Part shown: positions 7,992 through 16,634 of the stretch, one piece after another
Layout: every line of letters begins with the position of its first letter
Numbering within the stretch: the first letter of the stretch is position 1
NCBI RefSeq assembly: GCF_005938625.1
Contig: NZ_VCNJ01000026.1
Coordinates: 62,001 to 126,000 of the forward strand
DNA length: 64,000 bases
Origin: Pseudomonas fluorescens
GTDB lineage: Bacteria; Pseudomonadota; Gammaproteobacteria; Pseudomonadales; Pseudomonadaceae
Direction of reading: 5' to 3'
Made by a program: the position numbers and the translations under genes
The notes under the pieces: model-generated
Databases searched by the model: none
What the model saw: only the letters and a program-made list of their open reading frames with translations
What the model was told of the DNA's origin: nothing

Positions 7992-8591
7992 TTAAAGCCC
8001 GTCGTAGTTGTCCATGCGAAAATAGCCGGCCTGCAAGCGGTTAAAATCCACCAGCTTCAGCCCCTCCAGATCCGCCACCGAAGCGCCGGACAACGCAGCA
8101 AACAACACCAGCTCGCGCTGCTCATCGTCGCCACCCACCTCACGGTTGGCCGCTCGCACGTCGCCCACAGTCGGCGAACGCAAGGCCAGCTTGTCGACGG
8201 TCACGCCATTGATTTCACTCGGACACGACAGCGTCACCAGCACCTGATCGGTGTTTAGCGACAACCACGCCGGCATCGAGTCCGAATAATCGGTTTTCGG
8301 TACCAAGTGCGAATACGCCGTTTGCACGCGGCGATAATCCGTCAGCTTGAGGCCTTCCAGATCCTTCAGTCCGACTTCGGCGAGACCTGCGAACAGCATC
8401 AGTTCGCGCTGTTCACCATCGCCGTTGGCAGCACGATCAGCCGCACGCACTTCACGCACTGTCGGGTTACGCAGGTTCAACGTCTCGACGTCGACACTGT
8501 TGGCCTTGCTTGGACGGGTCAGCGTTACAACAGCGCCGAGCGCACTGAGCGACAGCCAGGCCGGAAGGTTTTTAGCGATAGCTTGAGTCAT
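7992..8591 (-). CDS. Phage tail assembly chaperone (gpE-like), internally duplicated
   Basis: The 199-residue protein is two copies of a roughly 90-residue gpE-like tail assembly domain. Copy 1 spans residues 9-93 and copy 2 spans 106-190, with a period of 97 residues. Both carry the same landmarks: PAWLSL, a conserved LRxPTVxxVRAA, EQREL.LFA.L, and DLEGLKLxD followed by RxQxxY. The usual family member is a single domain of about 100 residues. Chaperones of this family coat the tape measure during tail assembly. The gene ends GGG CTT TAA C, a possible programmed frameshift site into the next frame. Confidence 0.85.
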   Translation of the reverse strand: MTQAIAKNLPAWLSLSALGAVVTLTRPSKANSVDVETLNLRNPTVREVRAADRAANGDGEQRELMLFAGLAEVGLKDLEGLKLTDYRRVQTAYSHLVPKTDYSDSMPAWLSLNTDQVLVTLSCPSEINGVTVDKLALRSPTVGDVRAANREVGGDDEQRELVLFAALSGASVADLEGLKLVDFNRLQAGYFRMDNYDGL

Positions 8592-8604
8592 CTGAATCTA
8601 TTCC

Positions 8605-9108
8605 TTACAGGCCGAGCGCGTTGCGCACTTCGAGGAGTTGGTCTTTGCCGTCGATCACCTGAATGCCGGCGACCATGTCGATCTCGTACATCAGGCGCCC
8701 GTCGATTTCGAGCTTGTAGTACGTGACCGAAACGGCGTGTTTAATCTCGGCCGCATCACCGGCTTTCCAGTCACCCAGATCGACCTCTTTGAGCCGGCCG
8801 CGCAGGGTGGCAACGACCGCTGTAACCGCGCCCTTTTGGCCCTTGAAGGCACCTCGGAACGTGGCGTTGAACGCTGTGCCGTCGGCCAGGCCGAAGTACT
8901 TCAGCGACTCGCGACGTACGCCCTTGGTGACAAACGAGGCTTCCATTTTTTCCAGCCCCTGATCCATCTCGATGGGGCCGGCCATGCCGCCCCCACGATA
9001 TTCGTCGGTCTTGGTGGTCAGTTTGGGCAGCGTCAGGCTGGGCACGTCGCCGGAGAAGTTCACGCCGTCGACGAACAGGTTGGTGTTATACAAAGTCTGA
9101 GGAATCAT
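8605..9108 (-). CDS. Major tail tube protein (P2 FII-like)
   Basis: The 167-residue protein begins MIPQTLYNTNLFVDGVNFSG, the conserved start of contractile-tail tube proteins, and keeps the GMAGPIEMDQGLEKMEASF segment. It builds the inner tube through which DNA passes. It lies directly downstream of the sheath gene with a 13-bp gap, the P2 FI-FII order. Confidence 0.95.
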   Translation of the reverse strand: MIPQTLYNTNLFVDGVNFSGDVPSLTLPKLTTKTDEYRGGGMAGPIEMDQGLEKMEASFVTKGVRRESLKYFGLADGTAFNATFRGAFKGQKGAVTAVVATLRGRLKEVDLGDWKAGDAAEIKHAVSVTYYKLEIDGRLMYEIDMVAGIQVIDGKDQLLEVRNALGL

Positions 9109-9121
9109 TGGTTACGCCCCC

Positions 9122-10288
9122 TTAGGCTGCTTCAAGCACTTCGGTCATCCACTGATCGGTGACTTCGAAAAGGAAATTCGGGTTCTCTGCCGGCGGCACG
9201 TCGGTGAAACGGATGCGCCAATACACCTTGCCCTGGGCGATCTGGCTGGCCGTGTTCAATTCGGTGTCGGGGAAAACTTCAAAGTTGATGATTGCGCCCT
9301 GAGCTTTCAGGTCGCGCATGAACGCATCCAGACCGTTGGTGACATCGGTCACGTAGGTCTTGGTGATCGAGCGGTCGACCGCCCATTTGTGCCCGGCCTG
9401 CACCGCGTCCATAAGGATGAACAACGTGCGAACGCGGGTTACGAATGCCCACTTCGGATCACTCGACAGCGTGCGGTTACCCCACAGTCGATAACCGTCG
9501 TCGCGAATGATCGTGGTGATATTGGCGTTGTTGAGCAGGTTGGCCCGGCAAGTTTCATCGCCGTCCAGGTACTCGACCGCGCGACCGGTTCCGGTGATAC
9601 CGGTCAATTCCTTGTTCGATGGCGAGGCCCAAAAGCCGTACTCAGCATCCGTCCAGGCGAACAGCCCCGCCGCCCAAGCCGAGCCAGGCGCGTCGACGGT
9701 CTTGCTGGTGACGGTGTCCCAATACTTGACGCCCGGGTCGACCATGAACAGGTTGCGACTGCCGAAGTTATCGGCGTAGGCCATAGCGGCCTCATCGGTC
9801 GTACCGGGGCCGTCGATGATGCCGATGGCGCGCAGCTTCTGCGCCAAGCTATCAAGCGCCGTGGCCACCGCCTGAGTGGCCGTGTGGCCCGGCGCGATCA
9901 ACAACCGCGGCTGGGCGTTGAACAGGCTTTTACCGTCGAGCAGCGCCTGCAGGCCCGTACGCTGACCCGAGACCAGTTCGCCGCCGATGATCGCCGAGGT
10001 TTGCAGCGCCGCGTCTTCCAGCTTGGGCACGCCGATGGCGACGATCACCGCCTTGGCTTTGACGTAGATCGCCTTACACGCCTTGGTGATCGCCGAGTCA
10101 GCGCCGAAGGCGGCAATGGCTTCGCGCTCGGTAGTGATCAATTTCAATTCGCCGGCCTTGGCCGTGCCGCCGCCGAGAACGCCGGGGGTGAAGGTGTCGC
10201 ATAGGCCGATGATCGACGACGACGGCAGCGAGATGGTGCGCGCGCCGGTGTCGACCGACGTGGTCGTGACGCCGTGAAAAAAACTCAT
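9122..10288 (-). CDS. Tail sheath protein (P2 FI-like)
   Basis: The 388-residue protein begins MSFFHGVTTTSVDTGARTI, typical of Mu/P2-type sheath subunits, and contains the core RNLFMVDPGVKYWDT and ALFAWTDAEYGFWASPSN-like segments and the C-terminal ENPNFLFEVTDQWM. Six-fold rings of it contract on infection. ATG 10288 is chosen over ATG 10297 because the ribosome site TGGAG lies 10 nt before it and only 1-2 nt before the other. A stem-loop with a U tract lies just upstream, and two hairpins separate it from the tail fibre genes. Confidence 0.94.
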   Translation of the reverse strand: MSFFHGVTTTSVDTGARTISLPSSSIIGLCDTFTPGVLGGGTAKAGELKLITTEREAIAAFGADSAITKACKAIYVKAKAVIVAIGVPKLEDAALQTSAIIGGELVSGQRTGLQALLDGKSLFNAQPRLLIAPGHTATQAVATALDSLAQKLRAIGIIDGPGTTDEAAMAYADNFGSRNLFMVDPGVKYWDTVTSKTVDAPGSAWAAGLFAWTDAEYGFWASPSNKELTGITGTGRAVEYLDGDETCRANLLNNANITTIIRDDGYRLWGNRTLSSDPKWAFVTRVRTLFILMDAVQAGHKWAVDRSITKTYVTDVTNGLDAFMRDLKAQGAIINFEVFPDTELNTASQIAQGKVYWRIRFTDVPPAENPNFLFEVTDQWMTEVLEAA

Positions 10289-10313
10289 AAGGCTCATTCT
10301 CCAGAAACGAAAA

Positions 10314-10333
10314 AGCCCCGCATAAGCGAGGCT
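10314..10333 (-). terminator. Intra-operon stem-loop with U tract ahead of the sheath gene
   Basis: On the minus strand AGCCTCGC-TTAT-GCGGGGCT (one mismatch) is followed by TTTTTCGTTTCTGGAGA, which supplies both the U tract and the ribosome site of the sheath gene. The same 17 bases after the stem occur ahead of the capsid gene. Confidence 0.65.
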
Positions 10334-10347
10334 GTGAGGGTGTTGGT

Positions 10348-10359
10348 GTTACGCGTAAC
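10348..10359. repeat. Perfect 12-bp palindrome GTTACGCGTAAC
   Basis: The palindrome lies between two terminator-like hairpins in the gap between the tail fibre assembly gene and the sheath gene. It could be a protein-binding site. No function can be assigned from sequence. Confidence 0.4.
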
Positions 10360-10364
10360 GGAAT

Positions 10365-10392
10365 GAAAAACGCCCCGTCAGTGCGGGGCGTT
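10365..10392 (-). terminator. Rho-independent terminator after the tail fibre assembly gene
   Basis: AACGCCCCG at 10369-10377 pairs perfectly with CGGGGCGTT at 10384-10392 around a 6-nt loop. On the minus strand the stem is followed by a T run. It overlaps the stop codon of the tail fibre assembly gene. Confidence 0.8.
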
Positions 10393-10823
10393 TATTGAAG
10401 CTGGCCGGTCAGCCACAAAGGAGGCAGCGGACGATGATCAATCAGCGGGAATTCGCCCGCCTCCGGCCAGTTGCGAAGTGTTCGGCGATACACCTGTAGC
10501 TCGCTGTATTGCGCAGGCGTTAGTGTGGTTACTTGCGCTTCTTCCAGCTCGTCACGGTGGCGCGAAACAACACCATCCGTAGCCGATAACTGAGCGTCCC
10601 GCCAAACGCGCTCATTTAGTTTCAGCACCTCGTCACTGACCGGCGGCGGTTCAGTCAGAAATGGATAGCCATCATCACCACAAGAAATAACCTTGCCTGC
10701 TGCCTGCCCTCCCATCAGCTCGGCGTGCTTCTCATCAGAGATTTCAACAACATCATCCGGCATAGACGAATGAATAGATTCGTCATAGAACCCTTTGGTA
10801 GCTTTTGAATAGAACACGAGCAT
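10392..10823 (-). CDS. Tail fibre assembly protein (Tfa family)
   Basis: The 143-residue protein begins MLVFYSKATKGFYDESIHS, the family's usual opening, and has the C-terminal LEVYRRTLRNWPEA-like box (here LQVYRRTLRNWPE). Tfa proteins help fold the tail fibre or stay on its tip. It lies 12 bp downstream of the tail fibre gene and is followed by a strong terminator. Confidence 0.9.
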   Translation of the reverse strand: MLVFYSKATKGFYDESIHSSMPDDVVEISDEKHAELMGGQAAGKVISCGDDGYPFLTEPPPVSDEVLKLNERVWRDAQLSATDGVVSRHRDELEEAQVTTLTPAQYSELQVYRRTLRNWPEAGEFPLIDHRPLPPLWLTGQLQ

Positions 10824-10835
10824 CTCCCTAAGCCA

Positions 10836-12785
10836 TTATTGCCCGATCGCTATCCAGTAAACGGAAACGTTAGTTGAGTAAGTCCCGCGCAATCCAAACT
10901 GTGTAAGTGAGTACATAAGAGAATAGTCAGTGATAATATTTACAGAGGCTTCAGCCCCAACATGCTGCGAGACAACGCTATAAACCGCTTTAGTGAAAGC
11001 GATCGGGTATGTATTTACGACCGTAGTACCCGAGATGCCAGCAGTCCCAAACCCCCATTGAACAATCAGACCGCTAGGCATCTTTTGAAAGCCGCTGCCG
11101 CCAAGCGAAGCCAGCCCGGTGCCCCCAACAGATAGCCAGCCCGCCCCCCATGCGATGAACTCTGCTGCGACACCGCTGCCAAGCACCACATTAGGCGAAC
11201 CATTCGGATTGCCGTTAGGCCCAGACACATTGCCGTTTATGGACTTTACGGTACAGGCAGTGTTCGCACCGGCCTGTATGTAGAGCCTGCTCCCAGCAGG
11301 CAGCAAAGCCGCATCAGGCAATGTAAGGGTCATGACTGACGCGCTTGCGTAGACGTACTTACCAACATCCTCAGCCGTCAACGTAGTGTTTGCCGAGTAA
11401 TTAACGTACCCGGCCAGACTGCCCGAAGACCGCTGCACAAACTCAGTTGTTGCAAGTGCTTTGGAGCTATCGAACTGAGGCCGGGTTGTGAAACTCTCCC
11501 CCGCCATGACGCCGGCATAGCGCAGCGCAACAGTGCCACCGATCAACCGCCATTGATCTTGCAGCCGAATGAATTCGGCGGTGTCGCCCAAGGCCAATAC
11601 CAACGGGCCAGCAACACCGGTAGAGGTGTACACCACATCAGCCCCGGCCCCGACGATTCTCAGGCCGCCAGCACCCGCACAGACAAGCGCGACAGTAGCG
11701 CCCTGCGCGATACCTGCCGTAGGCGGCAACGTTGCGGTGAGCTGCCCCGAACCGGAAAAGCTGTGAAGGCCGCCGACATGCTCAGCCGCAAGCGCCAAGT
11801 TCGCGCTGTTTGTGGTGAACCCCGAAAACTCGACCCCGCTGCGCTTCACGAACTCAGCCGTAGCCAGCAACTTGCTGCTGTCAAATTGCGCCGGCGTCGG
11901 CGCCTTGGGGCTTCCGACAAAGATCGGAGAAAGCAAACGGGCGAGACCGTCGGTAATGTCCTTGAACATCAAGGCCGTGACGCCTACAACAATCGCGCCA
12001 TCTGTCACCAACTGCCAAATCGTGTCGGCCTGAGTAGCCCCCACCTCAACCGCCAGCGTCATATTCGGCGTGACCTTGGCATTGCTGTCGGCATCACTTG
12101 CCCGCGCCCAGGCACCGGCCGCCACTACATATGGACCGTTATCCTTCGCTACCGTCTGATTCTTCACCAACACCCGATCGCCGGCGTTCAGCGAAACACC
12201 GTCCACTACCTGCAAACCGAGCAGAGCAATGTTGGCCGTCGTTGCAGCGCGCACAGATTGCTTCATGTCGAGCCGGCTCAACTCGTCCAGAAGACGCGAA
12301 TCAACATATTCGCGGGTAGCCAGCACCACCGACGGATCAATCTTGAGCGTGATATTCCCGGTATTGCTGACCACAAAGTTCATGCGCACGACTTGCGTGC
12401 GGCCAGAGCCTTGCGACAGCAGCGGCTTGAAGCTTGGCGCGCAGTTGGCCACCGCCACCAGATCGCCGTCCGCATCGTAGAGGCCGATTTCGCGGATCCA
12501 CTTACCGCCCTCATCGGCGGGAATGATTTGCTCGGCGATGATCACTGCCGGATTGACCGGATCAATCTTCAGTTGGTTGAGCGGCTTTCGGCGCCACTCA
12601 TTGAGCAGCTTGGTTTGTATGGCCGACGGCACCGGATTGGGCGGATCTGCCAGCCCGCTTGGGTTGGCATCCCCCACGCCCATTTCGGTAAGTTTCCAGG
12701 GAATTCCAAGCGCGTCGGCGTTCGCCTGCTTGGCCATCCCCACGTTCGTGAGGATCGCGAAAAACTGCGAGTTCGCATCAATCAT
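10836..12785 (-). CDS. Tail fibre protein (gpH-like receptor-binding protein)
   Basis: The 649-residue protein has the conserved N-terminal attachment domain of P2-type fibres (QFFAILTNVGMAKQANAD, then WIREIGLYDADGDLVAVANC). A central shaft follows with two copies of a roughly 120-residue module, each opening with QFDSSKxLATxEFVxRS (near residues 298 and 428). The C-terminal tip contains GFQKMPSGLIVQWG, seen in many receptor-binding tips. The distal part should set host range. Its 3' end is followed by the dedicated assembly protein. Confidence 0.9.
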   Translation of the reverse strand: MIDANSQFFAILTNVGMAKQANADALGIPWKLTEMGVGDANPSGLADPPNPVPSAIQTKLLNEWRRKPLNQLKIDPVNPAVIIAEQIIPADEGGKWIREIGLYDADGDLVAVANCAPSFKPLLSQGSGRTQVVRMNFVVSNTGNITLKIDPSVVLATREYVDSRLLDELSRLDMKQSVRAATTANIALLGLQVVDGVSLNAGDRVLVKNQTVAKDNGPYVVAAGAWARASDADSNAKVTPNMTLAVEVGATQADTIWQLVTDGAIVVGVTALMFKDITDGLARLLSPIFVGSPKAPTPAQFDSSKLLATAEFVKRSGVEFSGFTTNSANLALAAEHVGGLHSFSGSGQLTATLPPTAGIAQGATVALVCAGAGGLRIVGAGADVVYTSTGVAGPLVLALGDTAEFIRLQDQWRLIGGTVALRYAGVMAGESFTTRPQFDSSKALATTEFVQRSSGSLAGYVNYSANTTLTAEDVGKYVYASASVMTLTLPDAALLPAGSRLYIQAGANTACTVKSINGNVSGPNGNPNGSPNVVLGSGVAAEFIAWGAGWLSVGGTGLASLGGSGFQKMPSGLIVQWGFGTAGISGTTVVNTYPIAFTKAVYSVVSQHVGAEASVNIITDYSLMYSLTQFGLRGTYSTNVSVYWIAIGQ

Positions 12786-13386
12786 AATAAACGTCCAGGG
12801 TGTCTATGGTGTGTTCGCGGCCGACCACGCCAAAGCTGCCGGTGACCTCGATGTCACGCATGACGGGTGGGTAAACGTCGATCTCGTCGCCGTCGTAGAG
12901 GGATACGGCGATATCTAAGTTGCCTTGGGTTTCCAGGCTGATCGCCAGCCCGGTCAGTTGCCGGGTAACAGGCTTGGCGTCGTCAATCAGGCGCTCAAGC
13001 TCCTGATACATTTCCTCGGTGATACCGGTATCGAGAACGCCCACCTTCAGAGCGAAGGTGCCCGGCACACCCTCGGGCACCGTCTGGAACCACTCGACGA
13101 TCTCAATCAGGTAGCCCAGCGGCTCGACCACGCGGCGCAGCGCGCCGATGGTGCCCTTGTGTTTATGGATGTAGTACGACGCCTTGATGGCCGCGCGCTT
13201 GGTCGCCTCAGACCATCGGTAGTCCCAGCGATCGACCGACCACGCCCACGCCAGATGCGGCAGCAGATGCACCGGGCAGGTGTCGGGGTTGTAGAGGTCG
13301 CGCAGTGGGACAATCGTCTTTTCGAAAAACGCGGCCTCCATGGCCCGTTCCAGTTGCGTGCTGTTGAGCGGCAGTAGACTTTTCAT
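12778..13386 (-). CDS. Phage tail protein I (baseplate)
   Basis: The 202-residue protein resembles P2 gpI: MKSLLPLNSTQLERAMEAAF, DPDTCPVHLLPHLAWAWSVD-like box (here NPDTCPVHLLPHLAWAWSVD) and AIKASYYIHKHKGT. It joins the baseplate wedge to the tail fibre. It lies between gpJ and the fibre gene, as in P2, and overlaps the fibre gene by 8 bp. Confidence 0.93.
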   Translation of the reverse strand: MKSLLPLNSTQLERAMEAAFFEKTIVPLRDLYNPDTCPVHLLPHLAWAWSVDRWDYRWSEATKRAAIKASYYIHKHKGTIGALRRVVEPLGYLIEIVEWFQTVPEGVPGTFALKVGVLDTGITEEMYQELERLIDDAKPVTRQLTGLAISLETQGNLDIAVSLYDGDEIDVYPPVMRDIEVTGSFGVVGREHTIDTLDVYYD

Positions 13387-13387
13387 A

Positions 13388-14269
13388 TCAGCCCGCCAGC
13401 CTCACGCTGTAGCGCGTACAGAACGCCGCTTGCGCCTTGGTCGGGGCCAAGTCCTGCCAACCGACCAACTCAACCCGGGCAACGCCGGCAACGTGCAACT
13501 GGGCGTCAACAGCCGACCGCGCGACCTCGACGCCCAGCCGCTTGCGTGGATTGATCCAGGCTGCCAATCGACTTTTCGCCTCGGCCAAACTGGCATCCGC
13601 TTCGGGGCCGGCGCCAGCCATGTGCAAGATGGCGTCAATCTCGTAGCGGATCACCTGCGCGCTCTGCACGGTCACCCGATCACCGACCGGGCGCACGTCA
13701 TCGTCATTCAGCGCAGCGTCCACCGTCGCCAGCAGCTCCGGCGGCGCTTCACCTTCCCCATCAAACCCCAGCACCGTTACCGTAACGTAGCAAGGTGCCG
13801 GGCTTTCGGCCGTGGCGTCTGCCACCAGCCCAGAAGCGTTACGCGCATGCAGGATGTAGCTGTTACGTGGGCCGGCTGTGGTCAAACCCTCATAGGCCAA
13901 CTGGATGCGTTCGCGAAACGGGTCGTCGTCTTCCATGACCTTGGGCACCGGCGGAACCGCCAGCAGATCCTCGGCCTGAATGACCAGACGCTGCAGATTG
14001 ACGTTGGCCCCCAAGTGATCGAGGTCGCCGCGAATGGCGTGCGCCAGCAATAGCGCCTTGCCGGCGTCATTGACCCGAGCGCGGTTGCCGACCTTGTTGT
14101 AGGCCCCGACCTCAAGCACTTTGACAACTGGATCGCTTTCCAGCACGGCCGTCCAATTGCCACCCATGTACCCGCGAAAGACGCCTAAACCATCCTGATA
14201 AACCTCTTCGAAGTCCAGAGGCTCCAGCACGGTCGGCGCCGGCAGCGACGACAAATCAACGGTACTCAT
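13388..14269 (-). CDS. Baseplate assembly protein J
   Basis: The 293-residue protein belongs to the gpJ baseplate wedge family. It has the conserved GNRARVNDAGKALLLAHA and DPFRERIQLAYEGLTTAGP segments. It overlaps the gpW-like gene by 4 bp (ATGA), which suggests translational coupling. Gene order W-J-I follows P2. Confidence 0.93.
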   Translation of the reverse strand: MSTVDLSSLPAPTVLEPLDFEEVYQDGLGVFRGYMGGNWTAVLESDPVVKVLEVGAYNKVGNRARVNDAGKALLLAHAIRGDLDHLGANVNLQRLVIQAEDLLAVPPVPKVMEDDDPFRERIQLAYEGLTTAGPRNSYILHARNASGLVADATAESPAPCYVTVTVLGFDGEGEAPPELLATVDAALNDDDVRPVGDRVTVQSAQVIRYEIDAILHMAGAGPEADASLAEAKSRLAAWINPRKRLGVEVARSAVDAQLHVAGVARVELVGWQDLAPTKAQAAFCTRYSVRLAG

Positions 14270-14592
14270 GCAGCCACCTCCAACGTGACGCCGTCGCCCA
14301 GGTATTTCCCGACGATTTGCAGATTGATTTGCCCACCAATGACGGAAAGGACACGCACCTGGCCGAGCTTCAAACGTGGCTCCCAGCGCCCCAAAGCGCG
14401 GGCGACCTCAGCCTGTACGGCGCTTTTCCAGCCCTCGTTAACGGGCAAATCGACAAACCGCCGCAGCTTGCTGCCGTACTCCATGCGGTGCCGGCGACTG
14501 CCCAGCGGCGTGCTCAAGATGTCGGCAATGGATTGCCGCAGGTGCTCGATGCCGGATATGGGTAGGCCGGTCTGGCGATCCATTCCGATCAT
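14266..14592 (-). CDS. Baseplate protein W (gp25-like)
   Basis: The 108-residue protein is of the P2 gpW / T4 gp25 lysozyme-like baseplate family: HLRQSIADILSTPLGSRRHR and YGSKLRRFVDLPVNEGW are family landmarks. ATG 14592 is favoured over GTG 14601 because AAGGAG lies 8 nt upstream of it, inside the last codons of the preceding gene. Confidence 0.92.
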   Translation of the reverse strand: MIGMDRQTGLPISGIEHLRQSIADILSTPLGSRRHRMEYGSKLRRFVDLPVNEGWKSAVQAEVARALGRWEPRLKLGQVRVLSVIGGQINLQIVGKYLGDGVTLEVAA

Positions 14593-14597
14593 CGATG

Positions 14598-14846
14598 TCA
14601 CTCCTTGAACGGCTCGTATTCTTCGCTGGCTTTCAGGAACTTGACCGCCTCGATGTCGGAGGCCGGCACCACGACCGTCGCCTTCTCCACCGGATAGGAA
14701 CGGTCGGTACCGGGCACGATCACCAGTCGCGACGTGTAGAGCTTGTCGTGGAACTTCAAGGACTCAGGCGATGAGTAAGTTGAGGATGACAATGCCGGTT
14801 CCGAGGACGCTTGCGCATCGGTTGAGGTCGTATCGATCTTGGCCAT
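14598..14846 (-). CDS. Small phage protein between baseplate genes V and W
   Basis: This 82-residue acidic protein has a serine-rich N-terminal half (TTSTDAQASSEP) and a C-terminal half with VIVPGTDRSYPVEKATVVVP. It is not recognised. Its place between gpV and gpW suggests a structural or chaperone role. A stem-loop with U tract lies directly ahead of the start codon, and TGGAG lies about 7 nt upstream of ATG 14846. Confidence 0.75.
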   Translation of the reverse strand: MAKIDTTSTDAQASSEPALSSSTYSSPESLKFHDKLYTSRLVIVPGTDRSYPVEKATVVVPASDIEAVKFLKASEEYEPFKE

Positions 14847-14867
14847 GTGGTTCTCCAGGCATGAAAA

Positions 14868-14886
14868 AGCCCGCACTGGGCGGGCT
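14868..14886 (-). terminator. Intra-operon stem-loop with U tract ahead of an 82-residue ORF
   Basis: On the minus strand AGCCCGC-CCAGT-GCGGGCT is a perfect 7-bp stem followed by TTTTTC and, after four bases, TGGAGA and the start codon. The arrangement matches those at 10314 and 17972. Confidence 0.65.
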
Positions 14887-14900
14887 ATCGTGAGTTGAAA

Positions 14901-15467
14901 TTAATGCGTGTGGTGGTTGCTGTTGCCGGTGGCATCAATGATTGCGCCGGCGCTGGTGATGCCCTTGGTAACGTGTAACGCGCCGTCGATCATCACCGCC
15001 GCTTTCAGATTGATGTTGCCGGTGGTCACGTTCACCGCGCTATCGGTCACGACCGCTTCCGTGCTGGCCACCTTGATGGTGACTGTGCCGCTCGGCAACG
15101 TGATGCTGTAGTTCTTGGCCTGCCAGTCGTAGATCAGCGAGCCGCCATCATCGAAACGCCAGACTTCGACATGGTCGCGATTATCTGGCGGCGGTCCGGC
15201 ATTGCCATACAGGCCCGGGACAAACGTGCCTTGTGACACGTCACCGCTGGGACTGATCAAACTGCCCTGCTCGCCCAAAGACGGTGCCCGCCAGTGCCTG
15301 GCCTTGCCGGCGGCGATGCTGTGCCACCGCACCCAGGCGCTGACCCATTCACTGCCATCCGAGACGCGACATACCGGCGGCGAAGCGGACAGATCCACCG
15401 CGACCACGTAGCAAGCCTTTACCGCACCCGCGATCATGCGGTCATGCTGGGCGCTTGCGTAACTCAC
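14901..15467 (-). CDS. Baseplate assembly protein V (spike)
   Basis: The 188-residue protein is P2 gpV-like. It has an N-terminal OB-fold region (VVAVDLSASPPVCRVSDG, WRAPSLGEQGSLISPSGD) and a C-terminal beta-helix of short repeats (VTIKVASTEAVVTDSAVNV, NINLKAAVMIDGAL). It ends GNSNHHTH, a histidine-containing tip that can bind iron in P2 spikes. It overlaps the upstream gene by 4 bp. Confidence 0.93.
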   Translation of the reverse strand: MSYASAQHDRMIAGAVKACYVVAVDLSASPPVCRVSDGSEWVSAWVRWHSIAAGKARHWRAPSLGEQGSLISPSGDVSQGTFVPGLYGNAGPPPDNRDHVEVWRFDDGGSLIYDWQAKNYSITLPSGTVTIKVASTEAVVTDSAVNVTTGNINLKAAVMIDGALHVTKGITSAGAIIDATGNSNHHTH

Positions 15468-15976
15468 GGCAGATCCTCCGGCCTGAATTGCCCGTCACCC
15501 GGATCGACTTCAAACACCAACGACCCCGGCGGTTCGTCCGGCCACGGCCATTCCTCAACGCCGAGATAAACCTGCTGAGTCCACTCCACCAGCCACACCG
15601 TGTATCCATCCAGGTGCGGCTGGGTCCAGTCCTGCAGCGATTGCACAAACTCGGCGGGTTCAACTGCCAACCCCCACGTCTGCGAACGAAGCAACACCGC
15701 CAACTGCGTCGCCAATTGCACGGCCTGTTGATGATGGTGCGCCTTGATCGGGTCAACAATGATCCGAGCCTCGAACTTGCAGACCAGCGAGGTTTCGCCG
15801 GTGCCGATATCGGTACCCGGCTCGATCTCGGCCACCTCCAGAAACACCGCTGGCAGCGACACGCGATCCTTAATGTCTGGCCAGGCTGTGACGGCCTGTA
15901 CGCCAGGCAAGTGGGTACGCAGATGCTGTTCTACCGCCCGACAAAGCTGGTCCAGGCTGAACGGTTCTTCAGACAT
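15464..15976 (-). CDS. Putative tail terminator / minor tail protein
   Basis: The 170-residue protein begins MSEEPFSLDQLCRAVEQHLR and contains VSLPAVFLEVAEIEPGTDIGTGE. It is not firmly recognised. Its place between the Z-like protein and baseplate gene V, and its alpha/beta pattern, fit a tail-completion protein at the head-proximal end (lambda U type). ATG 15976 gives an 8-bp overlap with the upstream gene. Much of the longer upstream reading is a shadow of the Z-like gene. Confidence 0.65.
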   Translation of the reverse strand: MSEEPFSLDQLCRAVEQHLRTHLPGVQAVTAWPDIKDRVSLPAVFLEVAEIEPGTDIGTGETSLVCKFEARIIVDPIKAHHHQQAVQLATQLAVLLRSQTWGLAVEPAEFVQSLQDWTQPHLDGYTVWLVEWTQQVYLGVEEWPWPDEPPGSLVFEVDPGDGQFRPEDLP

Positions 15977-16634
15977 TGCCGATCCTCTTAAGGTATTTCT
16001 GCAGCTCAAAGTTGAGTTCCTGCTTGAGAATCTCCAGCAGACGCTCATCTGCCTTTTTGACCCAGCTGTCGAAATGCGGCCGGGCTTGCTCCAGCGACAC
16101 CTTGGCCTTGGCCAGCGGGAAACGACTACCGTTTTCTGCGACCCAACCCGAACTCGGCCCGCGACCGGGGGACACCGTGCTGTCCGGGTAGTCGTCTCCA
16201 TTGAAATGCTTGCTGGCTGTGCGAATCCAGATGTCGGGCTTGTTGCCGTAGACCTTCTTGAGAAAGGCACCTTCGTAACGCCGCCCCGCCACCGACACAC
16301 CGCTCCCGGTCTGCCGCGCCCGGCCGATCCGGCTGGATTCGATGGCGTTCAACCCGAACCACAGTTTGCCGCTCGCGGCACCGCCGGAAACCGGATAGCT
16401 GCGCAACCGCTGACGCACCGCTGCAACAGCAATGCGCTCTGACCGGCTGACGGCTCGGGCAATGTGCGTGCGCAACCAGCCCAACGTCTTGTTGATTGCA
16501 CGTCGATGCGCCGCAGCGGCCGCTTTCGGCACCACCTTGGCAAAGTCCTGGAACGCCTGAAAGTCTGCGGCCGAGGATTGGATGGAGATCATCCCGCCCC
16601 CGGCCGAGGGTTTGAAATAGCTGCCGACACTCAT
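15969..16634 (-). CDS. Minor tail protein Z-like (tail completion)
   Basis: The 221-residue protein resembles lambda gpZ: a helical region with AAAAHRRAINKTLGWLRTHI, then YEGAFLKKVYGNKPDIWIR and a lysine-rich helical C-terminus. gpZ acts in completing tails before joining to heads. It overlaps the joining-protein gene by 4 bp and lies between the head and tail modules, where lambda carries FII, Z and U. Confidence 0.8.
   Translation of the reverse strand: MSVGSYFKPSAGGGMISIQSSAADFQAFQDFAKVVPKAAAAAHRRAINKTLGWLRTHIARAVSRSERIAVAAVRQRLRSYPVSGGAASGKLWFGLNAIESSRIGRARQTGSGVSVAGRRYEGAFLKKVYGNKPDIWIRTASKHFNGDDYPDSTVSPGRGPSSGWVAENGSRFPLAKAKVSLEQARPHFDSWVKKADERLLEILKQELNFELQKYLKRIGNV

Noticed and set aside
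11553..12845. 430-residue + strand frame opposite the tail fibre gene
   Set aside because: Arg/His-rich composition typical of a frame-shadow of GC-rich coding; the minus strand has a recognisable fibre protein.
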